This document shows positions 36,133 to 47,127 of a stretch of DNA of 64,000 bases, in pieces (within the stretch, counting starts at the first letter, position 1; every line of letters starts with the position of its first letter). The translations under genes were made by a program, and so were the position numbers. Location of the stretch: positions 3,286,001 to 3,350,000 of the forward strand of contig JAXRKN010000039.1 in the NCBI GenBank assembly GCA_038502055.1, given 5' to 3'. Below the pieces are notes generated by a model. It made no database searches. It saw nothing but the letters and a program-made list of their open reading frames with translations, and was not told where the DNA came from. Source of the stretch: Tanytarsus gracilentus (Eukaryota; Arthropoda; Insecta; Diptera; Chironomidae).

Positions 36133-37671
36133 ATGGATATCGAAAATGATTATAATTTTGAAAATTCAACAGACTCGAAAAATTTCCAAATTTCAACTTA
36201 TATAGTGTCGGAAATAATTATCGCAATTTTAGCTATAATCGAAAATTTCTTAGTCATTTTCGTATTTTGTGTCAATAAAAAGTTAAAGACTCGAATTTAT
36301 TACTTTGTGATCTCATTGTCAGTGGCTGATTTTTTGGTGGGAGCAGTTGGCATCCCAATCGCTATTGTGGTAGGTTATTTTGTTCAAAATGATGAAATTG
36401 AATTTGCTTTATTTTAAAAAATATTTTTTAATTAATTTTACCTGAATGATGAAGAAAATCGATCAAATTTTTCAAAACTATTATTTATGGCCTTGAAATT
36501 TTTAATAACAAAAAATTCCAACATGTGGAATAATTCAATTAAAAATTAAAACATCAAGTCTAAAGTCGAATAAACATAAATTTTTCTCACTCTCAATTTT
36601 TGTATTATTTTTCTTTTCTCTATCTAGATAAAAGTTAATGAGGTTCGTGATCATCACTCATGTTTGTTTATGATATCAGCGATACTCTTCATATGTGGTG
36701 TATCGAAACTATCAGTCGTGTCGATTGCTCTTGATAGATTTTATGTGAGAAAATGTATTTTTGATTAGAAATGATTAATTGATAGGACCGAAAATAATTA
36801 TTTAAAAATATTTTCTTAGGCAATTCTTTATCCAATAGCATTTCATCGAGACAAGGAAAAATCAGTGCCAATTAGTGAGTTTTTGTAAGATGAAAACAAA
36901 AAATTTAACAATTAATTTTCAGTCAGCATTTCAATTTGCTGGATAACTGGATTTTTTTGTGGATTTCTTCTCATGTGTGGATTAGATCGAGATGACGATT
37001 ACAGTAGTGAATGCTCGTTTTCATCCAAGAGATCACAATTTTTCATTCACTTTCGATTTTTTATCATCACTGCGCTTCCAATTTTTGCGCTCGTAATTTT
37101 ATACGGATTGATTTTAAAAGAACTCAAAGAAGTAAACAAATTTCGAAAGATAAATGATGAGCTCTTAAAAAAGATTTCGTATTTTATTTTTAGTTCCGTC
37201 GAAACAGAAAAGTATTTGCGAATAAAAATATCCGCGAATCGATTACTGTCGTTGAGCATGCGAAGAGACGCGAGCTTCAGGTCACTTGGAATCTATCAAT
37301 AATTGTTTTTGTGTTTATGCTTTGCTGGATTGTAAGTTGACTAAATTTATGAACGTAATTTTTTGTACGTTATTAATTTTTTTAATTTGATTGAACTTGG
37401 TAAAGTCAAGTAAAAACATTTATTTCCACCCCTTGATCAAAAGATAAGCTTTATTTTTAATTCTTTTTCTCTTCTAATTTTCTTCGTTTAGCCAATAAAT
37501 ATTTACAACCTGATAAACTCCATTTGTGATAATTGTTTGCAAAACGACGAAATTCTTCGAAGCTTGATAGTTCTGTCACACCTCAGCTCAATTTTAAATC
37601 CATTGCTGTACGCTTATCGACTGCAAGACTTTCGTTTAGCACTTTTTGGTATTTTTAAGAGTTGTAAATAA
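36133..37671 (+). CDS. Adenosine-receptor-like GPCR 1
   Basis: Seven-helix class A receptor of 311 residues. Six exons fit by phase: 36133-36369, 36628-36744, 36820-36874, 36923-37131, 37194-37331 and 37492-37671. The exon pattern (117, 55 and 209 bases in the middle) is the same as in the AdoR orthologue at 55285, including the phase-1 intron between helix 3 and helix 4 that all other members except AdoR have lost. Helix 2 has LSVADFLVG (sodium-site Asp kept), the helix 3 end reads LDRFY, helix 6 is CWIP followed by the ligand-site Asn, and helix 7 has LSHLSS then NPLLY. The activation machinery and the ribose-binding Ser-His pair are therefore conserved, and adenosine or another nucleoside is a plausible ligand. 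The C-tail is very short. Confidence 0.85.
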
Positions 37672-38005
37672 AAGTTTAAAAAATAAAAATTGAATTTTTT
37701 AATTTAAAAAATTTAATCTCGAATATTTTTTAAATTTTGTAAATTCTTGAATATTTTCAGTGAAAAAAATCACTAAAATTAATCATTTTTAGTCTAATTC
37801 AATTGATTGTCATCTTGAATGGTCGTCACTTAAAAAAATATGATTCTAACTCAGAGTCACACTTTGGCTAGCGATAAATCTTGAGTCACTCGTTTATTGT
37901 TTTATCGCTTTTATACTGTAAGTATTATGATCCGCAACGTTTTTCAGCTCGCGAGACTTTTAGTACTAGTTGTGTTTCTGGTTCATTCACATCGAGAATC
38001 TCACG

Positions 38006-39145
38006 ATGGACCTTAGACCCTTTCAAATAGCATACATCACTGTTGAATCAATAATTGCACTTTTCTCGTTTATTGGCAATGGATTTATTTTATTCATATT
38101 TGCAAGGGAAGAGCGTTTAAGGAGAAAGCGAAATTTTTATTTGATGTCACTGTCACTGTCGGATTTTTTAATGGCAATCCTTGGAATTCCAGCTACAGTT
38201 TTGGTAGAAAATTTTAAAAAAAATCAAGTACTTAATTAAATTTAAAATCTTATAGACATATTTGACACTTCCAGAGGATCCCAAAGTCTGTATATTGTCA
38301 CTTTGTGTCCTGGACACGACTCGACTTCTTGCAATTTATTCAATCACAGCGATTTCAATCGATCGACTTCAGGTGAGTCATTTTATGACACGCTAAATTT
38401 TTAAAAATTAACTTTTTAAGGCTGTGATGAATCCTGTTGACTATCGAAATCAAACTTCAAACAGCTCTAGTCTGTACAATATATTTAATTTTTGGGTTTT
38501 TGCTTTCATCCTTGGACTTCTTCCACTTTTTGGTTGGAATCGAGGTGATTCGAGTAATAAATGTATTTTTCCTCATAAAATCGGTCCCGACTACGTTAAT
38601 TTTTTCACAATTATTGGCATTGTGATTCCACTCATCATAATCGTCATTGCATATTCATTCATAATTGTCGTCATCAGAAGGGTAACAAAACAAATTTTTG
38701 ACTCATAACTCAAGCCTTTAAAAATATATTCGTTCTAGATAAGCAAAAACTCGAGTCGCCAAGTGGCGTCAGCACAAAGTCGCGAAATCACTGCGACAAT
38801 CCGAATCTCAATTATCGTTGCAACATATGTTCTCTGTGAACTCGTAAGTTTTTATCAGCTCTGTTGCGGTTGTGCAAGGGTTGGAATTTTTAACTAATTA
38901 ATTTTTTAATTTTTGCGTAATTTCAGCCAATCAGCATTGTCAACATAATTAACTCCACGTCTGTAACTGGCTTAGTTACTGATGTCGATCTTGTGCATTC
39001 ATTCTTGGCTTTAGCTCACATTCATTCAGCGATAAATCCCTTCTTGTATGCTTTTAATGTCAAAGAGTTTAAAGATGCTTGCATGAGAGTTTGGAGGTAT
39101 GGTGAACATGACTTTAGTTCCAATGCAAGATCATCGAGTAATTAA
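38006..39145 (+). CDS. Adenosine-receptor-like GPCR 2
   Basis: 299-residue class A receptor; exons 38006-38203, 38256-38372, 38421-38681, 38739-38843 and 38927-39145. The upstream frame to 37970 opens only with TTG, so the ATG at 38006 (MDLRPF) is used. Helix 2 keeps Asp (LSLSDFLMA). The helix 3 end reads IDRLQ. Helix 6 has CELP in place of CWIP, so the toggle-switch Trp is Glu, while the following ligand-site Asn is kept. Helix 7 reads LAHIHSAINPFLY. The conserved disulphide cysteines at the top of helix 3 and in loop 2 (NKCIFPHK) are present. It lacks the intron that splits helix 3 from helix 4 in AdoR. It looks intermediate between receptor 1 and the group at 39484-46250. Confidence 0.85.
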
Positions 39146-39483
39146 GTTAATTAATGGTAAACATCATTTCGAACAAAAATATTTACTTAATTTTTAATAA
39201 CTCGTGAGTCTAAAATATATTTGAAAAAAAAAATAAAGATCTTCAGCAAAAAAAAAATTTCATGCAATTTTTATACAAAAATTTTAAACATTTTGTAATA
39301 AAATATTTAAATAAGTTTAGAATTTTTTTATGAATGATTTCACTAAAATTTCCCCGCCCGAAACCAAAATTATCTAATTATGACTCGCGAATTTAATTTA
39401 AATTTACAGATTAATTTCCTAGTCGACAGTTTTATTTTGTTCATGGTGCTTTTAAGTTTGAAAAATTAAATGAAAATACAAAA

Positions 39484-40557
39484 ATGTTTTGGACAATTTC
39501 TTATGTGACTTTGGAAGTTTTGATTGCACTTTTTGCATTAATTGGAAATATTTACGTGATAACTCTATTTCTTTACGATCCACGCTTGAAAATTAATCGA
39601 AATTTTTACTTAATTTCTTTGGCGTTCGCAAACATTTTGACTTGTTTGCTTGAGATTCCTTTCACTATTTTTGTGAGTTGCTAGAAAAAAGTTTATGACC
39701 TTTCTGACTAATATTTTTAAAAACTATAGACTTTTTTCGACCTGCCAAACAACCAAGATACTCTTTGCTATCTTGAGCTTTCAATAACGTGTCTGACACG
39801 AACTTTAATTAATTTTGCGATCGCTGCAATTGCTCTGGATCGTCTAAAAGCAGTCACACAACCTTTCGAGTATCGAACCAATAACACAACAGTTTCGTCT
39901 CTTATCATTATTGGAATTTGCTGGGCGATTGCGATTGTTATCGGATTTTTAACAATGACTTCAAGGGTCGAGGGGAATGAGTGTAATTTTTCTAAAATTC
40001 ATCCAACTCACATTCAGATGTGTCACGCACTTGGAAAACTTTTGCCTTATGTTATAGTCATTGGGTGCTATGGATTTATTTTCAGGTCAATATGGCGTGT
40101 AAGTTTATCAAAAAAAATTTTTTCGATAAATTTGTTAAAAAAATTAAAAGCATTTTTTTGAGGCCATGAAAAACAAAAATCTAAATGGAAATTCTTCAAT
40201 ATCAAACTCGAGAATGAAAGCGCAAAGAAAAGAAATTCGAGCAACTTTAAAAATCACTTGGATCGTTGGAATTTTGACGATTTGTGAAATGGTACAAATA
40301 TTTCGAGAATTTAAATTTTATCAAATTTCAGAATTTAAATTTCAAATTTTTATACATTTCAGCCATTAAACATCACAAACATTCTTTTAACCTTTGGAAT
40401 TTACGTCGACAAATCTACTCACTTCGCGTTGCTTGTTTTAGCTCACTCACACGTTGTAATCAATCCATTCTTGTATGCCTTGAATCTTAATGATTTTAAA
40501 AAGGCATCACAAAAAATTCTCAAAAGGGATGAAAACGATTTTTCATCATCTAACTAA
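39484..40557 (+). CDS. Adenosine-receptor-like GPCR 3
   Basis: 293-residue class A receptor; exons 39484-39672, 39730-40098, 40163-40291 and 40363-40557. The two introns around the DRY region are gone, fusing three ancestral exons into one of 369 bases. Helix 2 reads SLAFANILTC: the sodium-site Asp is Asn. The helix 3 end reads LDRLKAV; helix 6 is CEMP followed by NITN; helix 7 is LAHSHVVINPFLY. The cysteine pair for the extracellular disulphide is present (TLCYLE, NECNF). It is very similar to receptors 4 and 5, with near-identical blocks at the nucleotide level (for example ATTGCTCTGGATCGTCTAAA), which points to recent tandem duplication or conversion. Whether it still binds a nucleoside is unknown. 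Confidence 0.85.
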
Positions 40558-40865
40558 GCTGTTCAGAAAGAAATTGGGATAATTAAGGATGAAAAATAGT
40601 TTCACACTCGGACACTGATCAGTGAATACTTTTTAAAACTTCAAGAATATTAAAATTGCACGCAAATAAATGAGCACAAAATGATAAATTTTTAAAATTA
40701 GATAAAAGACTTCATTGAGTTTTTCCAATTTGATAAGTTAGAAAGTTTTAATCGGTTGCAAAATTATCACAAAAATGCATTTTGACTAGCAAATAAAATT
40801 TTCCACTGCTAGTTTAATTTTATTTTTCAAGCTTTTCAGATTTAAAAAATTAAACATTAAAAAAA

Positions 40866-41886
40866 ATGTTTTGGACAATTTCTTACTTTATTTTTGAGGT
40901 GTTGATTGCACTTTTTGCATTAATTGGAAATATTTACGTGATAATTTTATTTCTTTATGATCCACGCTTGAAAATTAATCGAAACTTTTATTTGATTTCT
41001 TTGGCGTTCGCAAACATTTTGACTAGTTTGCTTGAGATTCCTTGCACCATTTTGGTGGGTTAAAAAATTAAAAATCAGATTTTTTAATTCATTTATAAAA
41101 ATCAAATTAGGCTTTTTTTAATCTTCCATACGACAACGACACTATTTGCTATTTTGGACTTTCAGCAATTTGTCTAGCCAGAACTATAAAAAATTACGCG
41201 ATCGCTGCAATTGCTCTGGATCGTCTAAAAGCAGTCACACACCCTTTCGAGTATCGAACCAATAACTCAACAGTTTCATCTCTCATCATTATTGGAATTT
41301 GCTGGTTAATTGCCATGATGATCGGTGTTTTAACAATGGTTTGGGAAGTTGACGGAAGTAATTGTAATATCGGTAAAATCGACCCTCTCCACATTCAGTT
41401 GTGCCACGCTGTTGGAAAACTTTTGCCTTATACAATTGTCGTTGTGTGTCATGTATTTATTTTTAGGTCAATATGGCGTGTAAGTTAATTAAAAATATTT
41501 TTTTTTAATTTTAAATTGTTATTGCGTCAACCAGGGAAGAGCAATTAAAAAAATAAATGGAAACGGATCGGAAACAAAATCGAAAGCTGATTTAAGAGAA
41601 ATTCGAGCAACAATTAGAATCACCTGGATTATTGGAATTTTAACAATGTGCGAAATTGTAAGAACAAAATTTTAATAAATAACTTTCATTAAATTTTATT
41701 TTTTTACAGCCCTTGAACATTACGGAATATGTGATGACGTTCGGATATTATGTTAGCAAAGCTACTCACTATACATTGTTGGTTGTGGCTCACTCTCATG
41801 TTGCAATTAATCCATTCATATATGCCTTAAATCTCAGCGATTTTAAGAAGGCATCACAAAAATTTCTCAATCGAGATAATTCATAA
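40866..41886 (+). CDS. Adenosine-receptor-like GPCR 4
   Basis: 285-residue class A receptor; exons 40866-41054, 41111-41479, 41535-41657 and 41710-41886. It is the nearest relative of receptor 3: the first exon differs at only a few codons and starts with the same MFWTISY. Helix 2 reads LAFANILTS (Asp to Asn). Helix 6 is CEIP (Trp to Glu), and the residue corresponding to the ligand-site Asn is Glu (LNITEYV). Helix 7 is VAHSHVAINPFIY. Loop 2 keeps its Cys (SNCNIGKI). The very short tail has no clear palmitoylation cysteine. All junctions are canonical and in phase, so it appears intact. Confidence 0.85.
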
Positions 41887-42106
41887 ATGGCAAATCTTAA
41901 TCTGATCAGTGAATCATTTTTAATTAATTCTCATTTCAAGATTGGTAATTCACTTTAAATTTAATATTTGTGCAATTTTTCTTCCCTCTTTTTTCGCATC
42001 CCACAAATATTACTCACAATTTTTATCTTCTAGTTCACGCAATTTTTATTCAATTTAAAACATAATTCATTCTTAAATAATACTTTAATTAATAAAGAAC
42101 TTAAAA

Positions 42107-43339
42107 ATGTTTAGTGAAATTTTTTACGTGTCAATTGAGGTTTTAATTGCGCTTTGTGCATTTTTTGGCAACACTTTTGTCATAGTTTTATTTTGTTATG
42201 ACTCACGATTGAAAATCAAAAGAAATTTTCATTTAGTTTCTTTGGCATTTGCGAATATTTTAACGAGTTTGCTGGCCATTCCTCTCACGATTTTAGTAAG
42301 TCTTTTAAAAAATTTTTTTTTCCCTTTTTTTTTTTTCTAACCGGTTTTCGTTCGTTGATGTTTAGCCGACCATCGGTTATCGGTCGAACGACTTAAACCC
42401 CTGAAATATATTAATGAGCATTGAAACGTTTTATTCTCAGCTTTGGATTAAATTATGTATTTTTTTAGACTTTCTTTAAACTTCCAAATAACCACGATAC
42501 TCTTTGCTATCTTGAGCTATCGATAATTTGTTTCACACGAACTTTAATAAATTTTGCCATTGCCTCAATTGCTTTCGACCGTCTCAAAGCTGTCACAAAT
42601 CCTTATGATTATCGAAGCAACAACTCAAAAGTCTCGACTTTCATTACCATCGGATTGTGTTGGTTAATTTCATTTGTTATAGGACTGTTAATAATGGGAT
42701 GGAAACGTGAAGGAGAAGAATGCAATTTTAAGAAAATTCATCCCGATTGCACTTTGATTTTTAGCATTGTTGGAAAAATATTACCATATGTGATAGTCAT
42801 TGGGTGCTACGGATTTATTTGCTGGTCAATATTTCGTGTAAGCTTTGTTAAAATTCAAACAAAAGCTTTCAAAAAACCTCCAGCTTTAAGCTTGTTTTAA
42901 TATTTTTAGGCCAGACGCAGAATTGAAACTTCAACAAAATCTGGATTGATAAAAATTGCTGAGAAAAAAGAAATTCGAGCAACAATAAAAATAACTTGGA
43001 TCGTCGGTTTTCTCGCAATTTGTGAAATGGTAAAAGCTTTTAAATTTCTTTAAAAAAAATAAATTTTTATATTTTTAGCCTCTGAACTTTGTCAATATTC
43101 TAGCATCAGTCGAAATTTATCCAAGTCAAATGGTCATTTATTCATTACTTGCACTAGCACATGTCCATGCAGCAATAAATCCATTTTTATATGCTTTGAA
43201 TCTCAACGATTTTAAAAGATCATTACAGAAAATGCTTAAAAAGCAAGAAACAAATTCTTCAGCCGACAGCAGAGCTGGTGAAAAAAATTCTGAATGCAGA
43301 AGATCAAAATTTGTTCCACAAAATGATGCAGATGTTTAA
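42107..43339 (+). CDS. Adenosine-receptor-like GPCR 5
   Basis: 312-residue class A receptor; exons 42107-42295, 42469-42837, 42910-43029 and 43079-43339. It shares the fused 369-base exon with receptors 3 and 4. Helix 2 is LAFANILTS (Asp to Asn), the helix 3 end FDRLKAV, helix 6 CEMP with the following Asn kept (LNFVN), helix 7 LAHVHAAINPFLYAL. The C-tail is longer (about 35 residues after the eighth helix) and Ser/Lys-rich. The first intron is longer than in its neighbours and contains a small inverted repeat with CGACC and GGTCG arms. Confidence 0.85.
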
Positions 43340-43593
43340 GTGATTTTAATGTTGCTTAAATTTTGCTTTTAAAATTTAATTTATGTTTCAAAATTTTCAA
43401 AGTTTTTTAAAGATTAAATTAATAAAAAGTTTGGAGGGACTCTCATCGAGCTAAATTGTCGTTGCAAGATAAAAAAAATACAATAACAAAGTGAAATAAT
43501 TTAAAAATAGCTCTTAATCTTTTTCCCTCTTTAGTCGCTTGAAGGATTCATTAGAATTTTATTGAATTTTATTTTAACTCCTAATTGCAAAAA

Positions 43594-44699
43594 ATGGAGT
43601 GGGACGACTTCTTTATCATCATTGGCATTGTTGAAATAATTTTTGGACTCATTTCAACAGTCGGAAATTCTTTAATTTTAATTATTTTCTTTAGTGATAT
43701 AAAATTGAAAATTAGAAGAAATTTTTATCTCATTTCACTCACATTTGCGAATTTATTTACGACCATCGGAGGAATTCCATTTTCATTTTCTGTAAGGACT
43801 TTTTAAACTTTATTATATTTAACCGCAACTTTTTTCCTCAATAGCACCAGTTTAATGTTCCGAAAGATCAAGTTTTATGTCTCATGGGACTTTCAACTGT
43901 GATTTTTGTGCGAACAGCAAACAACTATGCGCTTGCGGCGATTTCATTTGATCGTTTTAAGGCAATTTTTATACCGACAAAATATCAAAAAAATACATAC
44001 TTTTGTTCTGAGCTTCACATACAAGCTTGCTGGATATTTGCATTGATAATTGGAAGCACGGCTTTGCTTGCACCAGCTAAAAATATGTCAATAGAAAAGT
44101 GCTCATTTTATAGATCAATCGAAAGTTATCACATAATAATTTATTGCATCCTGGGAAAGATTTTACCTTTTGTCATGATCGTCATTGTGTATGGAATGAT
44201 TTTCATAAAAATTCGGAAGGTAAAATTAAATTTTTTTTAACTTGCTTACTTCTATTCTACTTAATTATTTCTAGATATCTCATGGAAAACAATTAAAAAT
44301 ATCGAAAACAGTAATCGGGGAAAAACTTCAACGAAAAGAAATTCGTGCGACTGTTAAGATATTGCTAGTTATTGGAATTTACATGCTCTCTGAAATCGTA
44401 AGATTTAAAATTAAATCAAAAAATTAACCTTAAAAGTTTCTTTGCAGCCTTCTGGACTTTTGAACTTTTTGTGTTTTCTGCAAAATGATCCTGATGACCG
44501 ATGGATTCACCTTGTAACAACTTTAACTCTTGTTAATTGTGCCTTGTGTCCCTTCTTATACGCTTATAACCTCAAAGATTTTAAAAAAGCTTACCAAAGA
44601 ACTCGAGACAAATTTTTCGAAAAAGATGATTTTCAGTTGAGCCGGCGAACGACACAAAACACAAGTGGCGTTCATAACTTTAAATTTTATGTGGACTAA
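43594..44699 (+). CDS. Adenosine-receptor-like GPCR 6
   Basis: 315-residue class A receptor; exons 43594-43791, 43845-44219, 44275-44397 and 44448-44699. The ATG at 43594 (MEWDDFF) is used; the earlier in-frame codon is TTG. It is more diverged: helix 2 LTFANLFTT (Asp to Asn), helix 3 end FDRFKAI, helix 6 SEIP (both the Cys and the Trp of CWxP changed, Trp again to Glu), helix 7 VNCALCPFLYAY. In helix 7 the Asn of NPxxY is Cys and the ribose-binding His position is Asn. The loop 2 cysteine (EKCSFY) and the Lys/Arg-rich third loop are kept, so the fold is probably intact although several activation residues are gone. Confidence 0.82.
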
Positions 44700-45023
44700 A
44701 ATTTAATTTATTAGAAAAATTAATTATTAGGTCATTTGTGAAAAAGAATTTAAACTTAAAAAAATTAAAGATTTTAAAAACTAGAAAATCTCATAATTTC
44801 CAATTTATTGAATTTCTCACTCGCAAAAAATGATTCAACCGAGTGTCGTATTATAAATTTTTAATGATGAAATTATATCGTGCGCATATAGAAAATTTTA
44901 AAGTTTTTTTAAGGACGCTTAGAGCGAATGAATTGTAAATTGATAAAATACACTTCATTCAAGCATTTAGAGTTTAGTGTTTCACTTCAAGTTTTTTTAA
45001 AAGTTCAAGTTGAATAAAAGAAG

Positions 45024-46250
45024 ATGGAAAATTTTAAAGAAAAGTTTTTAAACATTTCTATTGAAGATTTGAGCATCAACTTAGCAGAGATTGTTACAGG
45101 AATTTTAGCATTCTTTGGAAATTTTTTTATTTTATTTTTGTGGTTGTATTGCAAAAAATTGAGAGTGAAGAGGAATTCATATTTGATCTCGCTTTCGATT
45201 GCGAATATTTTCATGAGTATTTTTGCAATTCCGCTGACGATTTTTGTGAGTAATTTTTAGAACGTTCCTCAAGAATGAGAGTTCAAGTATTAAAAATGTG
45301 ATTCATCATTTAAATTTCAGACGCATCACGGTTTTCCAAACAACATTCAATGGTGTCTTTTTGAAATATCAACAATTATTTCAATTCGATCGGTTGTCAT
45401 TTTTGGAATAGTTGCAATATCAATCGATCGTCTTTTAGCCGTTAAAGCACCATTTGAATATCGTTCTGATGCAAGAAAAACAATCACAATACTAATCATC
45501 ATCTCTTGTTGGCTGATGGCTTTTACTTTTGGTTACTCAATTATGTTTCTGGGTGAAACTTTCGAAGGAGAATGCAAAATTTATGAAATCATTGGAAGGA
45601 AGCAGTTGCTGGTGTACAGTGTGGTTGGACAAATTATTCCAGCTTTAACGCTCATAATTATTTATGCATTCATTTTTTGTAGTGTTAAAAAAGTAAGAAA
45701 TTGTTAAATTTTCTTTAATTTTAAAATTGCAATATTTCATTCAAAGGTGACGCAAAATATGAAAAAATTTGCGAATTTAAGTAAAATTCAAAGACGAAAA
45801 AGACGATTAGCACAAAAGAAGGAATTGAGAGCTACTTTTAAAATCACTGCCATCGTTGCCACTTTTTTAATTTGTGAAATGGTATGAAAATTTTCGCATT
45901 TTTATTTAATTCTATTTTTTATTTAATTTTTAAAGCCCTCGGCAGTTACTAACATTCTATGCGTCACGAAAATCATTCACTTTGACGTATCAGCCCATCA
46001 AATAACTTTAGCTCTTGTCTACCTCCAGTCAGCCATTTGTCCATTCATTTATGCTTTCAACCTTCGAGATTTTCGATCTGCATGTCAAGAATTGATCAGT
46101 AAAAAGGAGAAAAATGATTTATCATTTTCAAGTAAATTACGCTCGATGAATCAATTGCAAGCAAGATCAAGTTCTGACTCAGAAGAATTTTCAGGGTTGG
46201 ATGATGAAGACAGTTTTGATGCCATTGCCGAAAACCAAGCGAGAAGCTAA
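45024..46250 (+). CDS. Adenosine-receptor-like GPCR 7
   Basis: 347-residue class A receptor; exons 45024-45245, 45321-45692, 45747-45881 and 45936-46250. Helix 2 is LSIANIFMS (Asp to Asn), the helix 3 end IDRLLAV, helix 6 CEMP, helix 7 LVYLQSAICPFIYAF with Cys in place of the NPxxY Asn and Tyr at the ribose-binding His position. The third intracellular loop is unusually basic (KIQRRKRRLAQKKELR). The C-tail is about 65 residues, rich in Ser and acidic residues and so a candidate for phosphorylation and arrestin binding. It is the longest of the left-hand group. All junctions are in phase. Confidence 0.82.
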
Positions 46251-46466
46251 AAAATAATTTTAAACTAAATAAAAATTTACCAGACTTGAAAGTTTTTTTT
46301 TAATCAGAGTTTGTAAAATATTATTTTTAGTAAAAAATCACATTTTTTATCGCAACAAAAGAAATTATCATAAAATGAGTGAGTACGACATGCATTCGAA
46401 AAAGTTTTCTCAGTCTCGTTTCTGTCCTGAATTTGTAATATCTCACAGAAATGTTCTCGCCTCTCG

Positions 46467-47127
46467 ATGGAGTGGCAGACTTTTGACATTTGCTTTACTT
46501 GCATTGAGATTACAACTGCAACTTTAACTTTAATTGGAAATTTAATTATTATCGTAGTATTTTTTAAAGATGACACCCTCAGAAAGAAGAGAAACTTTTT
46601 CATGTGTGCTTTGGCCTTTGCAAATATTTTGAAGAGTGTTTTTGAAATACCATTTTCAATTTTGGTGAGTTTTAATCAACTTTTCTAAAATGAATTTAAA
46701 TGAATTGATAAAATTCTTATTTTAGATTTATTTTGGAATCCCATTCGAGAAATTTTCATTGTGCTTGTTTGAAATATCTTCAATACTGTTCATAAGAATG
46801 CTAACAAACTATGTCGTTGTGGCAATTGCTGTTGATCGTTATCAGGTATTTGAGGATCAAAACTTTAATGTTACCAAGAAAAAGAAAGAAGTAGAAATTT
46901 TTATTTTAGGCGGTTTCAAAACCTCTTCAGTACCGAACGAGTTCTTTTGGATCATCAGGTTGTGTCCAATTGCTTCTTAGTTTATTATTTTCAATCATTA
47001 TTAAAGACGAGAGCGATGAACAGCCGCTCACGTTATTTATTGTGCATCAAAAAAAGGAAAAAATACTTTTAGTTACAGACAATGAATAAGCTAATACAAT
47101 AAATGATCTCTCAGAGATTGTTTGAAT
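46467..47127 (+). pseudogene. Adenosine-receptor-like GPCR 8, 5' part, interrupted
   Basis: Left part of a receptor gene: exons 46467-46664, 46726-46845 and a third from 46910 that ends at a stop at 47087-47089. It covers helices 1-3 and a degraded helix 4 (QLLLSLLFSII). Helix 2 is ALAFANILKS (Asp to Asn), like receptors 3-7, but the intron after the DRYQ motif is kept, unlike in those. Nothing recognisable as helix 5 or 6 follows. The retrotransposon at 47128-50540 then intervenes, and helix 7 resumes at 50541. The stop and the missing helices suggest the gene was already decaying, or lost sequence after the insertion. Confidence 0.85.
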
